Assembly: GCA_021828445.1 (NCBI GenBank)
Contig: JAJZJD010000002.1
Coordinates: forward strand, 1-17,382
DNA from: a bacterium
GTDB taxonomy: Bacteria > SZUA-79 > Acidulodesulfobacterales > Acidulodesulfobacteraceae
Direction: 5' to 3'
Length of the DNA stretch: 17,382 bases
Position 1 is the stretch's first letter; every line of letters begins with the position of its first letter. The notes under the pieces were generated by a model, which did not search any database, was not told the origin of the DNA, and was given only the letters and a program-made list of their open reading frames with translations. Positions 1 to 7,475 of this stretch are shown piece by piece. The position numbers were made by a program, and so were the translations under genes.

Positions 1-2
1 CA

Positions 3-860
3 CAGTCCGGCTTCGAAATTATTGACGGCAAACTTGCTCTTTCTAAAATCGGGCATATCAAACTTAAACAGCACAGAAGCGTATTCGGTATTATAAAGAC
101 CTGCAATATCAAAAAAGAAATAGACAAGTGGTATGTCTGTTTTTCGGTAAAATATACGCCTATTAAAAAGCCTGTGCCTAATAAACAAATAGGAATAGAT
201 GTAGGCATTAAGTCTTTTGCGGTTCTTTCTAACGGTGAAACGTTAGATAACCCTAAATATCTCGTTAAATCCGAAGAAAAACTGAACAAGAAACAAAAGC
301 GGTTATCTTCCAAGAAAAAGGGTTCCAATAACCGCGAAAAAGCAAGAATAACCGTAGCCAAATTGCATAAGAAAGTATCTAACCAGCGCAAAGATTTTCA
401 GCATAAAGTTTCAAGGCAAATAGTAGATAATTACGGTTATATAGCGGTTGAAGACTTGCAAATTAAGAATATGGTTAAAAATCATAATCTCGCTAAATCT
501 ATTCACGACGCAGGCTGGGGGCAGTTCGTTTCTTTCCTAACATACAAAGCGGAAGAGGCTGGTTGTTATATAGAGAAAATAAATCCCAGAAATACGTCAA
601 AGTCTTGTTCGATATGCGGATATATCTATAAGGATATGACATTATTCGTAAGGAATTGGGTTTGTCCTATATGTAATGCCATTCATGACAGGGATATAAA
701 TGCGTCTATAAATATAGTAAATAAAACAATAGGGCGGGTATCGCCCGAATTTACGCTTGGGGAGATAAGCTCTATGGATGACATCGGTTGTGGTAACATA
801 GCTGGACTAAAAAGTATCTTATCGAAGAACCAAGAAGCCGCTCCCGTAAAGGAGGGGTAG
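3..860 (+). CDS. tnpB: TnpB, RNA-guided nuclease of an IS200/IS605-type element (5' part outside window)
   Basis: The frame is open from position 3, so the gene begins upstream of the window; the GTG at 174 is internal. About 285 C-terminal residues are visible, against roughly 370-430 for full TnpB. Counting from the GTG, RuvC-I is GIDVG (Asp9), RuvC-II is AVEDLQ (Glu93) and RuvC-III is HDRDINAS (Asp174). A zinc finger lies before RuvC-III (Cys145, 148, 164, 167). The acidic triad and the four cysteines are therefore intact. TnpB proteins of this family are RNA-guided DNA nucleases that use an RNA copied from the element's right end, and they help retain the transposon. No TnpA is visible, so autonomy cannot be judged. 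The stop codon lies 5 bp before the presumed end of the element. Confidence 0.93.
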   Translation, partial: QSGFEIIDGKLALSKIGHIKLKQHRSVFGIIKTCNIKKEIDKWYVCFSVKYTPIKKPVPNKQIGIDVGIKSFAVLSNGETLDNPKYLVKSEEKLNKKQKRLSSKKKGSNNREKARITVAKLHKKVSNQRKDFQHKVSRQIVDNYGYIAVEDLQIKNMVKNHNLAKSIHDAGWGQFVSFLTYKAEEAGCYIEKINPRNTSKSCSICGYIYKDMTLFVRNWVCPICNAIHDRDINASINIVNKTIGRVSPEFTLGEISSMDDIGCGNIAGLKSILSKNQEAAPVKEG

Positions 861-865
861 TTCAC
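735..865 (+). ncRNA. Putative omega RNA / right-end region of the TnpB element
   Basis: In this family the guide RNA scaffold overlaps the 3' end of tnpB and ends at the transposon right end. The sequence shows CC-G-CTCC (838-844), a 6-nt loop, then GGAG-G-GG (851-857): a short hairpin with one G-G mismatch, followed by TAGTTCAC (858-865). This hairpin-TAGTTCA arrangement is typical of IS200/IS605 right ends. The 5' boundary given is a guess based on known omega RNA lengths, and the transcript itself is inferred. If the end is at 865, the guide would be copied from the first bases after it, the argS leader. Confidence 0.45.
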
Positions 866-867
866 AG

Positions 868-892
868 TCGTTTAATTGATATAATTAAACGA
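868..892 (+). promoter_or_regulatory. Extended -10 promoter of argS inside a palindrome
   Basis: TGATATAAT at 877-885 is a perfect extended -10 element (TGnTATAAT). No good -35 is present: TTCACA at 861-866 is only 13 bp upstream. Transcription would start near 892, about 33 nt before the argS ATG. The element sits in a perfect 10-bp inverted repeat, TCGTTTAATT (868-877) and AATTAAACGA (883-892), with a 5-nt loop. The palindrome could be an operator, or a hairpin at the 5' end of the transcript. It begins only 3 bp after the presumed TnpB element end, so the insertion has replaced everything upstream of the -10. Confidence 0.5.
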
Positions 893-925
893 GTAAATTT
901 TAAATTAAAAAGGAAATGGAAACGG

Positions 926-2902
926 ATGGATATATTTAAAGAAAGCCTTGTTTCGTTTATCAAAACGGCAATTAAAGAGAAAAAAAATATAGATATTACG
1001 AATGAGGAATCGGAAAAGCTCATAAAGAATCCGCCGGACGTTTCTTTCGGCGACTATTCTCTTGCGGCTTATTACATGGCAAGATACGGCTTTAAGGGGA
1101 AGCCGGAAGAGATTGCGGAAGAAATTTTTAATATTTTCATGCCAAACTTAGCGAGAATAGAAGACCTTTTCGATAAAATAGAAATAAAAGGAGCTTACGT
1201 TAATTTTTTCGTAAATAAAGCGCGGTTTGCTTCTTTTGTTGTCCGTGATGTTAGCGGTTCGGGCGGGGACTACGGCAAAGGCTCTCCGGAAAAACCGCTG
1301 AGGGTTATAATAGACTTTTCCTCTCCTAATATTGCAAAGCCTTTCGGAGTAGGGCATCTGCGTTCGACGGTTATAGGAATGAGCCTGTCTAATATTTATA
1401 AATTTTGCGGACATAATGTTATAAAAATAAACTATCTCGGAGATTTCGGCACTCAGTTCGGTAAGCTCATAACTGCCTTCTGCCGCTATGACGATATCGA
1501 TTTTGATGAGTTCGAAGTTAATCCGGTAAAGTCTTTATATAATCTTTACGTTAGAATACATAAGGAAGCAGAAGAAGACCCTTCTGTAGACGATGTTGCA
1601 AGAGATAATTTTAAAGAATTAGAAGAAGGTTTAGTACGCGGTAATGCCGGAGGACTGGAAGACAGGCTTGGGTCTATTGACGGCGGGCAGACGGAAAGTG
1701 TTATGGGAACCGCACTTGATATGGGCGTGATGGATAACAAAGGCAAACAGTTGAGGATTACCAAAGAACTGAAATCGCGTTTTTGCGATTCCGGTCCGGA
1801 CGGGAAAATATCATTGTGGAAATTTTTTAGAAACCTAAGTAAAAAAGAGTTTGAAGGAATTTATGAAAAAATAGATATAAAATTCGACTATTACGAAGGC
1901 GAAGCCGAAAGTGCGGTGTTTTCAAACGATATCAAAGAAATTTTACTCAAAAGCGGAATTGCGGAAGAAAGCGAAGGCGCGGTAATAATCAATATTAAAG
2001 GCGGCAAAACCCCTGCGTTGATTGCAAAGAGCGACGGAACATCCCTTTATTTTTCAAGAGATATAGTTACGGCAATTTTCAGAATGGCAAAATATAATTT
2101 CGATAAGATGATTTACGTCGTCGGTTCCGAACAGTCGCTTCATTTTAACCAACTTTGCGGCGTCTTCGACATAATTAAGGAAAACCTGAATAAAATATCG
2201 GAAAAAGATAATACAAGATTTAAAAGATATGCTTCTCTTATAAGCGGCAGGCTGGTTCACGTTAAGTTCGGAAGAATCATAGGGATGTCCACTAGAAAAG
2301 GTAATTTAGTATTTTTGGAGGATTACATAAAAGAAGCGAGCCTTAAGGCTAAAGAAAAGCTGCTCCTCGACAATAAAATTACCGAAGCGGACAAAGACGG
2401 CACATCTTTAAAAGTAGGCATCGGAGCGGTTATATTTAACGATTTAAAAACAAGGCGCACTACCGACGTAAATTTTAACTGGGATAACGTTTTATCTTTT
2501 GAAGGGCAGACCGGCCCCTATCTTCAATATACCGTTTCAAGGATAAACAGCCTTGTATCTAAATTGGGCGTAGTAGATTCGGAAGGCGGCGCCGCGAGCG
2601 ATACGGCGGATTTTTTGTTTTCAAAGAACGATGACGATTTTAACGATATATTTTTAATAACTAAACAAATCTCCGGTTTCAGAGATGCCGTTGGCTCGGC
2701 TATGGAACTAAACGAGCCTTCCGTTTTGAGTTCTTACGCCCTTGAGCTTGCCTCTCTTTTTAACAGATATTATCAAAATTACAGGCTTATAGGAAACGAT
2801 TCGGACTATATAAAACCTCGTCTTTTAATGCTGTCGGCGGTAAGGACGGTATTAACCCAGATTTTAAATTTACTGTGCGTACCGGTTCTCGAAAGGATGT
2901 AA
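926..2902 (+). CDS. argS: Arginyl-tRNA synthetase with an internal insertion
   Basis: Class I synthetase that charges tRNA(Arg) with arginine in the cytoplasm. Residues 1-110 form the N-terminal tRNA D-loop recognition domain. FSSPNIAKPFGVGHLRST (131-148) is the family's HIGH signature. MSTRKGN (454-460) replaces KMSKS, as is usual for ArgRS. GQTGPYLQYTVSRI opens the C-terminal anticodon-binding (DALR) domain, and the protein ends in the typical ERM. At 658 aa it is longer than the usual 550-580 because of about 60 extra residues (roughly 235-296, DNA 1628-1811) between the helix ending KELEE and LWKFFRNLS. The ATG at 926 follows the weak ribosome site AGGAAATGG. Expression is probably from the extended -10 promoter at 877-885. 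The ABC-transporter genes follow after 36 bp. Confidence 0.96.
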   Translation: MDIFKESLVSFIKTAIKEKKNIDITNEESEKLIKNPPDVSFGDYSLAAYYMARYGFKGKPEEIAEEIFNIFMPNLARIEDLFDKIEIKGAYVNFFVNKARFASFVVRDVSGSGGDYGKGSPEKPLRVIIDFSSPNIAKPFGVGHLRSTVIGMSLSNIYKFCGHNVIKINYLGDFGTQFGKLITAFCRYDDIDFDEFEVNPVKSLYNLYVRIHKEAEEDPSVDDVARDNFKELEEGLVRGNAGGLEDRLGSIDGGQTESVMGTALDMGVMDNKGKQLRITKELKSRFCDSGPDGKISLWKFFRNLSKKEFEGIYEKIDIKFDYYEGEAESAVFSNDIKEILLKSGIAEESEGAVIINIKGGKTPALIAKSDGTSLYFSRDIVTAIFRMAKYNFDKMIYVVGSEQSLHFNQLCGVFDIIKENLNKISEKDNTRFKRYASLISGRLVHVKFGRIIGMSTRKGNLVFLEDYIKEASLKAKEKLLLDNKITEADKDGTSLKVGIGAVIFNDLKTRRTTDVNFNWDNVLSFEGQTGPYLQYTVSRINSLVSKLGVVDSEGGAASDTADFLFSKNDDDFNDIFLITKQISGFRDAVGSAMELNEPSVLSSYALELASLFNRYYQNYRLIGNDSDYIKPRLLMLSAVRTVLTQILNLLCVPVLERM

Positions 2903-2938
2903 TCTTATTATAATCGATAATATAAAAAAAATAAAAAA

Positions 2939-3946
2939 ATGAGTCTTGAGATAAACAATTTAACCGTAGAATTATGTGCGGATAAACATAACGATAACTG
3001 CATTAACGTAGCGGATTCTTTGTTTTTGACGGTCGATGAAGGCGAGGTCGTTTCCATAGTCGGAGAATCGGGCAGCGGCAAATCTTTTTTTGGATTGTCT
3101 ATTTTAAGGCTTAATCCGCCGCGTATTTCGAAAATTACTTCGGGAGAGATTAAAATAAAATGTAAATCGCAAGATAAAGAAATCGATATCCTAAAGTTGA
3201 AGCCCGAAGAACTCATGGGAGTCAGAGGCAGGCTTGTATCTATGATATTTCAGGACCCGAATACTTCTTTGAATCCGGTTATGAAAATAGGGGAACAGAT
3301 AACGGAAGCCATAATCGCCCATAAAAAAGTTTCTAAAAAAGAAGCTAAAGATACCGCCGTTTCATATCTTAATTCTATGAATATAGACGGGGAATCAAGA
3401 TTCGGCTCTTATCCATACGAGTTGTCGGGAGGGATGAGGCAAAGGGTTATGATTGCTATGGCTATGGTTTTGGAGCCGTGTTTTCTGATAGCCGACGAGC
3501 CTACTACCGCTTTAGACGTTACTACTTCCCTGCAGGTTTTAAAACTTATAGAAGATATAAGAGAAAAATCTAATATAGGAGTGATTTTTATAACACACGA
3601 TTTGACCGTCGCAAGAAGCGTATCCGACAGGACTTATGTATTTTATGCGGGACAGGTGATGGAATCCGGAAATACCGAGGATTTAATAAATAATCCTGCG
3701 CATCCATATACCGTTTCTTTAATTAAAAGCGTTCCGTCTTTATCCTCGGATTATGTTCCGAAGCAAAGGCTTTTTACTATACCGGGTTTTCTTACTAAAG
3801 ACGATTTCAGCAAGGGAAAATGCAGGTTTTACTCCAGATGCTTTAAAAAAGGAGAGGAATGTTTAAGAGATATACCGTTAAGCAGTTTTACGGACGGCGG
3901 AAAAAGCGTAAGAGACGTCAGATGCGTAAAGGTAAAAAACTTATAA
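2939..3946 (+). CDS. dppD: Oligo/dipeptide ABC transporter ATPase, DppD/OppD type
   Basis: Cytoplasmic ATPase subunit that powers peptide (or nickel/sugar of the same family) import with a partner ATPase and two permeases. Walker A is GESGSGKS (42-49), the Q-loop is in IFQDPNTSLNP (Gln105), the signature is LSGGMRQR (162-169), Walker B ends at ADEP (186-188) and the switch His is 220. The C-terminal OppD/DppD tail is present with four cysteines (295, 301, 308, 329), the arrangement reported in this family to bind an iron-sulfur cluster. Length of 335 aa is normal. No Shine-Dalgarno sequence is visible; the 36 bp after argS are almost pure A and T. Co-transcription with argS and the downstream ATPase (19-bp gap) is likely. 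No permease or binding-protein gene is adjacent, so the substrate is unknown. Confidence 0.9.
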   Translation: MSLEINNLTVELCADKHNDNCINVADSLFLTVDEGEVVSIVGESGSGKSFFGLSILRLNPPRISKITSGEIKIKCKSQDKEIDILKLKPEELMGVRGRLVSMIFQDPNTSLNPVMKIGEQITEAIIAHKKVSKKEAKDTAVSYLNSMNIDGESRFGSYPYELSGGMRQRVMIAMAMVLEPCFLIADEPTTALDVTTSLQVLKLIEDIREKSNIGVIFITHDLTVARSVSDRTYVFYAGQVMESGNTEDLINNPAHPYTVSLIKSVPSLSSDYVPKQRLFTIPGFLTKDDFSKGKCRFYSRCFKKGEECLRDIPLSSFTDGGKSVRDVRCVKVKNL

Positions 3947-3965
3947 TGAATGTTCAGGTAAAAAT

Positions 3966-4778
3966 ATGGACGAAAATATAATTTTATCGGTTTCGGGTCT
4001 TTCTAAGCATTATAAATATTACAAAACTTTATTCGATATTAGAAAAAACGTAATTAAAGCCGTTGACGGCGTATCCTTCGACGTATTTAAAAATGAAATA
4101 TTTGCGGTAGTCGGGGAGACCGGATGCGGCAAATCCACGCTTTCAAAGCTAATTTTGGGACTAACGGAAAAAACCTCAGGCGAAATATATTTTAAAGGCG
4201 AACCTCTTGATTATAGCAATAAAAAAAAGGATTTCAGAAAAAAAATCCAGATACTTTTTCAGGACCCTTATTCTTCGCTTAATCCTAAAAAAAAGATTTA
4301 TAAAATAATATCTTACCCTGCGGTTAAGAACGGCATTATAAAAAGCAGGCATAAAGACAGAATGGATTTTGCGGCGGAACAGCTTAAAAACGTAGGGTTG
4401 TCGGAAAACATAGCTTCTAATTATCCGCATATGCTCTCAGGGGGACAGAGACAGAGGGTCGGAATAGCACGATGTCTGTCCGTCCAGCCGGAACTCCTTA
4501 TTCTCGATGAGCCGGTATCCGCTTTGGACGTTTCTATATCCGCCCAGATTTTAAATCTATTAATGGACTTACAGGAGAGAAACGGAATGAGCTATATATT
4601 TATAACGCATGATTTAAAATTAGTCAGACATCTTGCCGACAGGGTTTGCGTAATGTACGGCGGGAAAATAATGGAAATTGCCAAAACTGAAGATTTTTTT
4701 AATGCGCCCGTCCATTCGTATTCCAAAACCCTTATAGAATCTATGACGTCAATGTCTTTTACTCGTCCGAATCTTTAA
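3966..4778 (+). CDS. dppF: Oligo/dipeptide ABC transporter ATPase, DppF/OppF type, short C-terminus
   Basis: Second ATPase of the pair; DppD- and DppF-type subunits form a heterodimer under the permeases. Walker A is GETGCGKS (50-57), the Q-loop is LFQDPYSSLNP (Gln99), the signature is LSGGQRQR (157-164), the catalytic Glu is in LDEP (Glu182) and the switch His is 215. At 270 aa it ends right after the APVHSYSKTLI segment, so it lacks the roughly 50-residue C-terminal tail seen in most OppF/DppF proteins. The core ATPase is complete, so it may still work. Its last 20 bp overlap the 3' end of the convergent dksA-like gene, and no intrinsic terminator separates them. Confidence 0.88.
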   Translation: MDENIILSVSGLSKHYKYYKTLFDIRKNVIKAVDGVSFDVFKNEIFAVVGETGCGKSTLSKLILGLTEKTSGEIYFKGEPLDYSNKKKDFRKKIQILFQDPYSSLNPKKKIYKIISYPAVKNGIIKSRHKDRMDFAAEQLKNVGLSENIASNYPHMLSGGQRQRVGIARCLSVQPELLILDEPVSALDVSISAQILNLLMDLQERNGMSYIFITHDLKLVRHLADRVCVMYGGKIMEIAKTEDFFNAPVHSYSKTLIESMTSMSFTRPNL

Positions 4779-5232
4779 ACGTTTCGTCGCCTTCCATCAA
4801 AGAAAGAGTGCTTAAATGGTCGATATAGTCTTCGTTCATTCTTTTCTTTTCTTCTTCTTCCGCCCTCGACTGGCAGTTTATGCATAAGTTAGAATAAGGA
4901 ATTATTTTCAGCCTTTTTTTTGAAATAGGTTCGCCGCACTCGTCGCAGACCCCGTATGTGCCTTCTTTTATTTTCAAAAGAGCGTTATCTACTTCCCTGA
5001 TCTTTTTTCTTTCTCTGTCCCCCAGCATATACGACAGTTCGCGGTCCCTTTCGCTTGAAGCGATGTCGTAATTATCGCCGCGGTATTCCGTCGAGTCTTT
5101 TGAGGAACCTTCTTTTATGCCCGCATCTATCTCTTTAAAAATATCCTTTTTCATTTTGATTAATGTTTGTTTTGCCGATTCTATTTCCGCCGGCGAGAAC
5201 GCCTGTTCATCGCTATTTTCCTTATTTTTCAT
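4759..5232 (-). CDS. dksA: DksA/TraR-family C4 zinc-finger transcription factor
   Basis: Binds RNA polymerase through the secondary channel and, with ppGpp in the studied members, adjusts rRNA and stress promoters. The C4 finger is CDECGEPI...LCINCQ with Cys96, 99, 117 and 120. The N-terminal half is a predicted coiled-coil hairpin, and DNYDIA (53-58) matches the DxxDxA pattern at the tip of E. coli DksA. This favours a functional DksA over the many TraR-like relatives that lack the motif. The 157-aa length is near the norm. A strong ribosome site, GGAGGT, lies 6 nt before the ATG. It is divergent from dgt across a 130-bp AT-rich gap and overlaps the 3' end of dppF by 20 bp. A general-stress YocK-like relative is the main alternative. 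Confidence 0.85.
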   Translation of the reverse strand: MKNKENSDEQAFSPAEIESAKQTLIKMKKDIFKEIDAGIKEGSSKDSTEYRGDNYDIASSERDRELSYMLGDRERKKIREVDNALLKIKEGTYGVCDECGEPISKKRLKIIPYSNLCINCQSRAEEEEKKRMNEDYIDHLSTLSLMEGDETFKDSDE

Positions 5233-5362
5233 AGATAGACCTCCGTTAAGTGCGTTAAGGGGACTGGATTATTTATTTGTCTTTTTAAAAATTTTTGAAT
5301 AGTATATATTTAATTAGATTTAAAAGCAAGATTAAAAGTTAGCGGATAGAGGAGGTATTTTA

Positions 5363-6811
5363 ATGAATAACGAAAGAGTTTTCAATTACGGATACGCCGG
5401 CAAGGAAAAAAAAGAAAAGGGGGTAAGGACGCCTTTTCAAATCGACAGGGACAGAATAATACATTCAAGCGCCTTCAGGAGAATGAGAAATAAAACGCAG
5501 GTATTTGGAGTTTTCACGCTGGATTATTACAGGACGAGGCTTACTCATTCCCTCGAAGTATCGCAGATAGCAAGGGCGGTAACATCTATTTTAAACAAAA
5601 AATACGGTTTGAATATAGACATAGACCTCGTCGAAGCCGTTTCTCTGGCGCACGATATAGGACATGCGCCATTCGGGCATCTCGGCGAATCCATTATAAA
5701 CGATGAACTGAAAAAGGCGACCGGCGGAAGATTCGGATTTGAGGCAAATGCCCAGAATATTAGAATACTTAATTTTCTTGAAAAAAAATTTTACGATTCA
5801 AAAAATAATAAAATATACGGAATTAATCCTGCCGTTAAAACAATCGACGGAATTCTAAAATATAAAATACCCTATTCGTTGTCCGATAAAAATAAACATT
5901 TTATATACGATAACGATATATTCATTCTCGAGAAACTTCACGGGAAAGATTTTATAAATTATCTAAAGAAATATTCCGTGTTTTTAAACGACCGGAAAAA
6001 TAAAGAAGCGAAAGAGAATTTTTTTGAATTTTCGAGATGCATAGAATGCCAGATATTAAACGCCGCCGACGATATCGCTTACGCCACCCACGACATCGAA
6101 GACGGAGTAGAGTCCAAACTTATAGACATAGGCGGGCATTTAAAAGTTAAAAAATATCTCAGGGAATACGGGCTTCCGGCAGACGATTTAACTAAAGTAG
6201 CAAGAGAAGTAGATAATTTTTTTAGTAATCTTAATAATATATTTAAAACCGGCGGGGACGGATGCGGCATAAACGATAAAACTATGTATCACATTAAAGT
6301 CAAAACCGACCTGAAAGAATTCTTTTCCAATTATATTTCGAAATTTATTTTAAATATAGAACTGGAAGAAAGGCGGGACGGTATTGCAAAACTGAAATCA
6401 AAATCTAAATTAAAGCCGAAAGAAAACAGTTTAATTTTAGACGTTCCGATAGATTTTGACGACGGTTCCTATAAATACGGCGTTGTATGGAAAAACGGCG
6501 TAAATCTCGAAATCAGCGCCTTAAAGCAGATTTCCTACAGGCTCGTTATGGAAAACAGGGAAATACTTCTAAATAGATATAAAGCCGAAAATATAATAAG
6601 AAAGCTTTTTTCCGTTTTTTCCGACATTAAGAATATCAAGCTTTACCCCGACGACTTTCAGGAAATGTATGAGTTCGGATTTTACGACGGCTTCGAAAAA
6701 TATAAAAACGAAAACGCCGGTTTTCAAGTTATGTGCGCGGACTATATCAGCGGAATGACTGATATGTATGCGATGAAGCTGTATTCGTCGCTGTTCGACG
6801 CGATGGTTTAG
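5363..6811 (+). CDS. dgt: dGTPase-like deoxynucleoside triphosphate triphosphohydrolase (HD domain)
   Basis: Hydrolyses dGTP or other dNTPs to the nucleoside and tripolyphosphate, influencing dNTP pools. RTPFQIDRDRIIHSSAFRR (22-40) is the family's N-terminal signature. The HD metal ligands are His62 (RLTHSLEV), His97-Asp98 (HDIGHAPFGH) and the Asp pair 236-237 (NAADDIAYATHDIEDG). The Glu at GFEANAQ (127) also fits. At 482 aa it lies within the family range. Residues roughly 340-370 are Lys-rich and low in complexity. The ATG at 363 of this kilobase is set by GAGGAGG 8 nt upstream (5349-5355). Substrate preference (dGTP or broad dNTPase) cannot be told from sequence. Confidence 0.92.
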   Translation: MNNERVFNYGYAGKEKKEKGVRTPFQIDRDRIIHSSAFRRMRNKTQVFGVFTLDYYRTRLTHSLEVSQIARAVTSILNKKYGLNIDIDLVEAVSLAHDIGHAPFGHLGESIINDELKKATGGRFGFEANAQNIRILNFLEKKFYDSKNNKIYGINPAVKTIDGILKYKIPYSLSDKNKHFIYDNDIFILEKLHGKDFINYLKKYSVFLNDRKNKEAKENFFEFSRCIECQILNAADDIAYATHDIEDGVESKLIDIGGHLKVKKYLREYGLPADDLTKVAREVDNFFSNLNNIFKTGGDGCGINDKTMYHIKVKTDLKEFFSNYISKFILNIELEERRDGIAKLKSKSKLKPKENSLILDVPIDFDDGSYKYGVVWKNGVNLEISALKQISYRLVMENREILLNRYKAENIIRKLFSVFSDIKNIKLYPDDFQEMYEFGFYDGFEKYKNENAGFQVMCADYISGMTDMYAMKLYSSLFDAMV

Positions 6812-6891
6812 GGATTATGACGAATAAATTTATCCTTTATAACCGCCTAACCGCCTGATGGACAGGGGGTATTTGCCGATTACAAGTCAGA

Positions 6892-6919
6892 TTGTTATTT
6901 TTAATATTTATGATAATAT
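6892..6919 (+). promoter_or_regulatory. Possible promoter before the hypothetical gene at 6955
   Basis: TTGTTA (6892-6897) is followed by GATAAT (6912-6917, 14-bp gap) or TAATAT (6914-6919, 16-bp gap). The surroundings are almost pure A and T, so such matches are expected by chance. The 143-bp gap after dgt also holds a tandem AACCGCCT (6841-6856) and no clear terminator. Confidence 0.22.
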
Positions 6920-6954
6920 ATATTAATATTCAATAATTTAAGTTATAAAATTTT

Positions 6955-7325
6955 ATGGAATTTAAATTCAAAAATATTAAGATTACCGAATACGAAAAAT
7001 TTTGGCTGGAAGAGATCGTTTCGAGAATTTATAGTTGCCGCGGAAGTTCTTCTCACGATTATAAAAAAAAGATTGAAACCTGCTTAAAAGAATTTAAATC
7101 AAAAGGATTCGACGAATCAAAAATCAACAAATTGCTATTTAAAGATAATCATATAACTCTATTAGGTTTATGGTATATATACCCGCAAGATAAAGTCTTT
7201 GAAAATATTAATAAAATAATTTCTCGCGTTAAACAGATAATTCATGAAAATTCTAAAAATAATAACAAAAATGATGAATATTTAAAGGCAAAAGATTTAG
7301 TCAACGTATTAGGTCTACCCGAATA
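6955..7325 (+). pseudogene. Hypothetical protein, N-terminal part, cut by IS21 insertion
   Basis: I do not recognise this protein. It encodes about 123 host residues and then runs into the insertion element, where 12 foreign residues (ending LTGRLFRF) precede a stop at 7365. The visible part is lysine- and asparagine-rich, without a signal peptide or membrane segment. It has a motif-like ITLLGLWYIYPQDK, a predicted helix with many Lys and Asn residues, and then KAKDLVNVLGLPEY, which could be a small helix-turn-helix-like element. No Shine-Dalgarno sequence precedes the ATG. The open frame at 9903-10521 may be its continuation: cutting out 7326-9902 leaves both parts in the same frame. Confidence 0.6.
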
Positions 7326-7385
7326 TGCGTATTTCGGTTTAACTGGACGGCTTTTTCGTTTTTAACTGGACGGGTTAATCCCTTT
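7326..7385. repeat. Left end of IS21 element: two 23-bp-spaced terminal repeats
   Basis: ACTGGAC occurs at 7342-7348 and 7365-7371, exactly 23 bp apart, each preceded by a TTTCG-like block. Just inside is GGTTAATCCCTTT (7373-7385), which recurs inverted at 9750-9762. Multiple terminal repeats are known in IS21-family elements as transposase binding sites. Confidence 0.75.
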
Positions 7386-7440
7386 ATATTTTTTATATAA
7401 TATCGTTAGTTTTATGTCAATGAAAATATCTTTAAATGGA

Positions 7441-7465
7441 TTACAGGAGGGTACCCCTCCTGTAA
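7441..7465. repeat. Perfect 11-bp palindrome after istB
   Basis: TTACAGGAGGG (7441-7451) and CCCTCCTGTAA (7455-7465) form a perfect stem with a 3-nt loop, 10 bp beyond the istB stop. No T-run follows on the minus strand, so it is not a standard intrinsic terminator. It could protect the 3' end of the transcript or slow readthrough. Confidence 0.7.
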
Positions 7466-7475
7466 AAAACGCCGT

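Noticed and set aside
2903..2938. AT-rich spacer between argS and dppD as a terminator or promoter.
   Set aside because: No stable inverted repeat and no credible -35/-10 pair; it is only an AT-rich gap.
4779..5232. Long open frames on the plus strand opposite dksA, and similar opposite-strand frames inside argS, the endonuclease, purE and mtnP.
   Set aside because: They lie wholly within well-identified genes on the other strand, have no recognisable motifs and lack ribosome sites.
6841..6856. Tandem AACCGCCT AACCGCCT after dgt.
   Set aside because: Only two copies of 8 bp, no further units and no inverted partner; most likely chance or slippage.
7441..7465. The palindrome after istB shares AGGAGGGGTA with the TnpB right-end hairpin at 849-859.
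   Set aside because: No TAGTTCAC-like end, no TnpB or TnpA fragment and no other shared flank is present, so a decayed IS200/IS605 end is not supported; the match is short and purine-rich.
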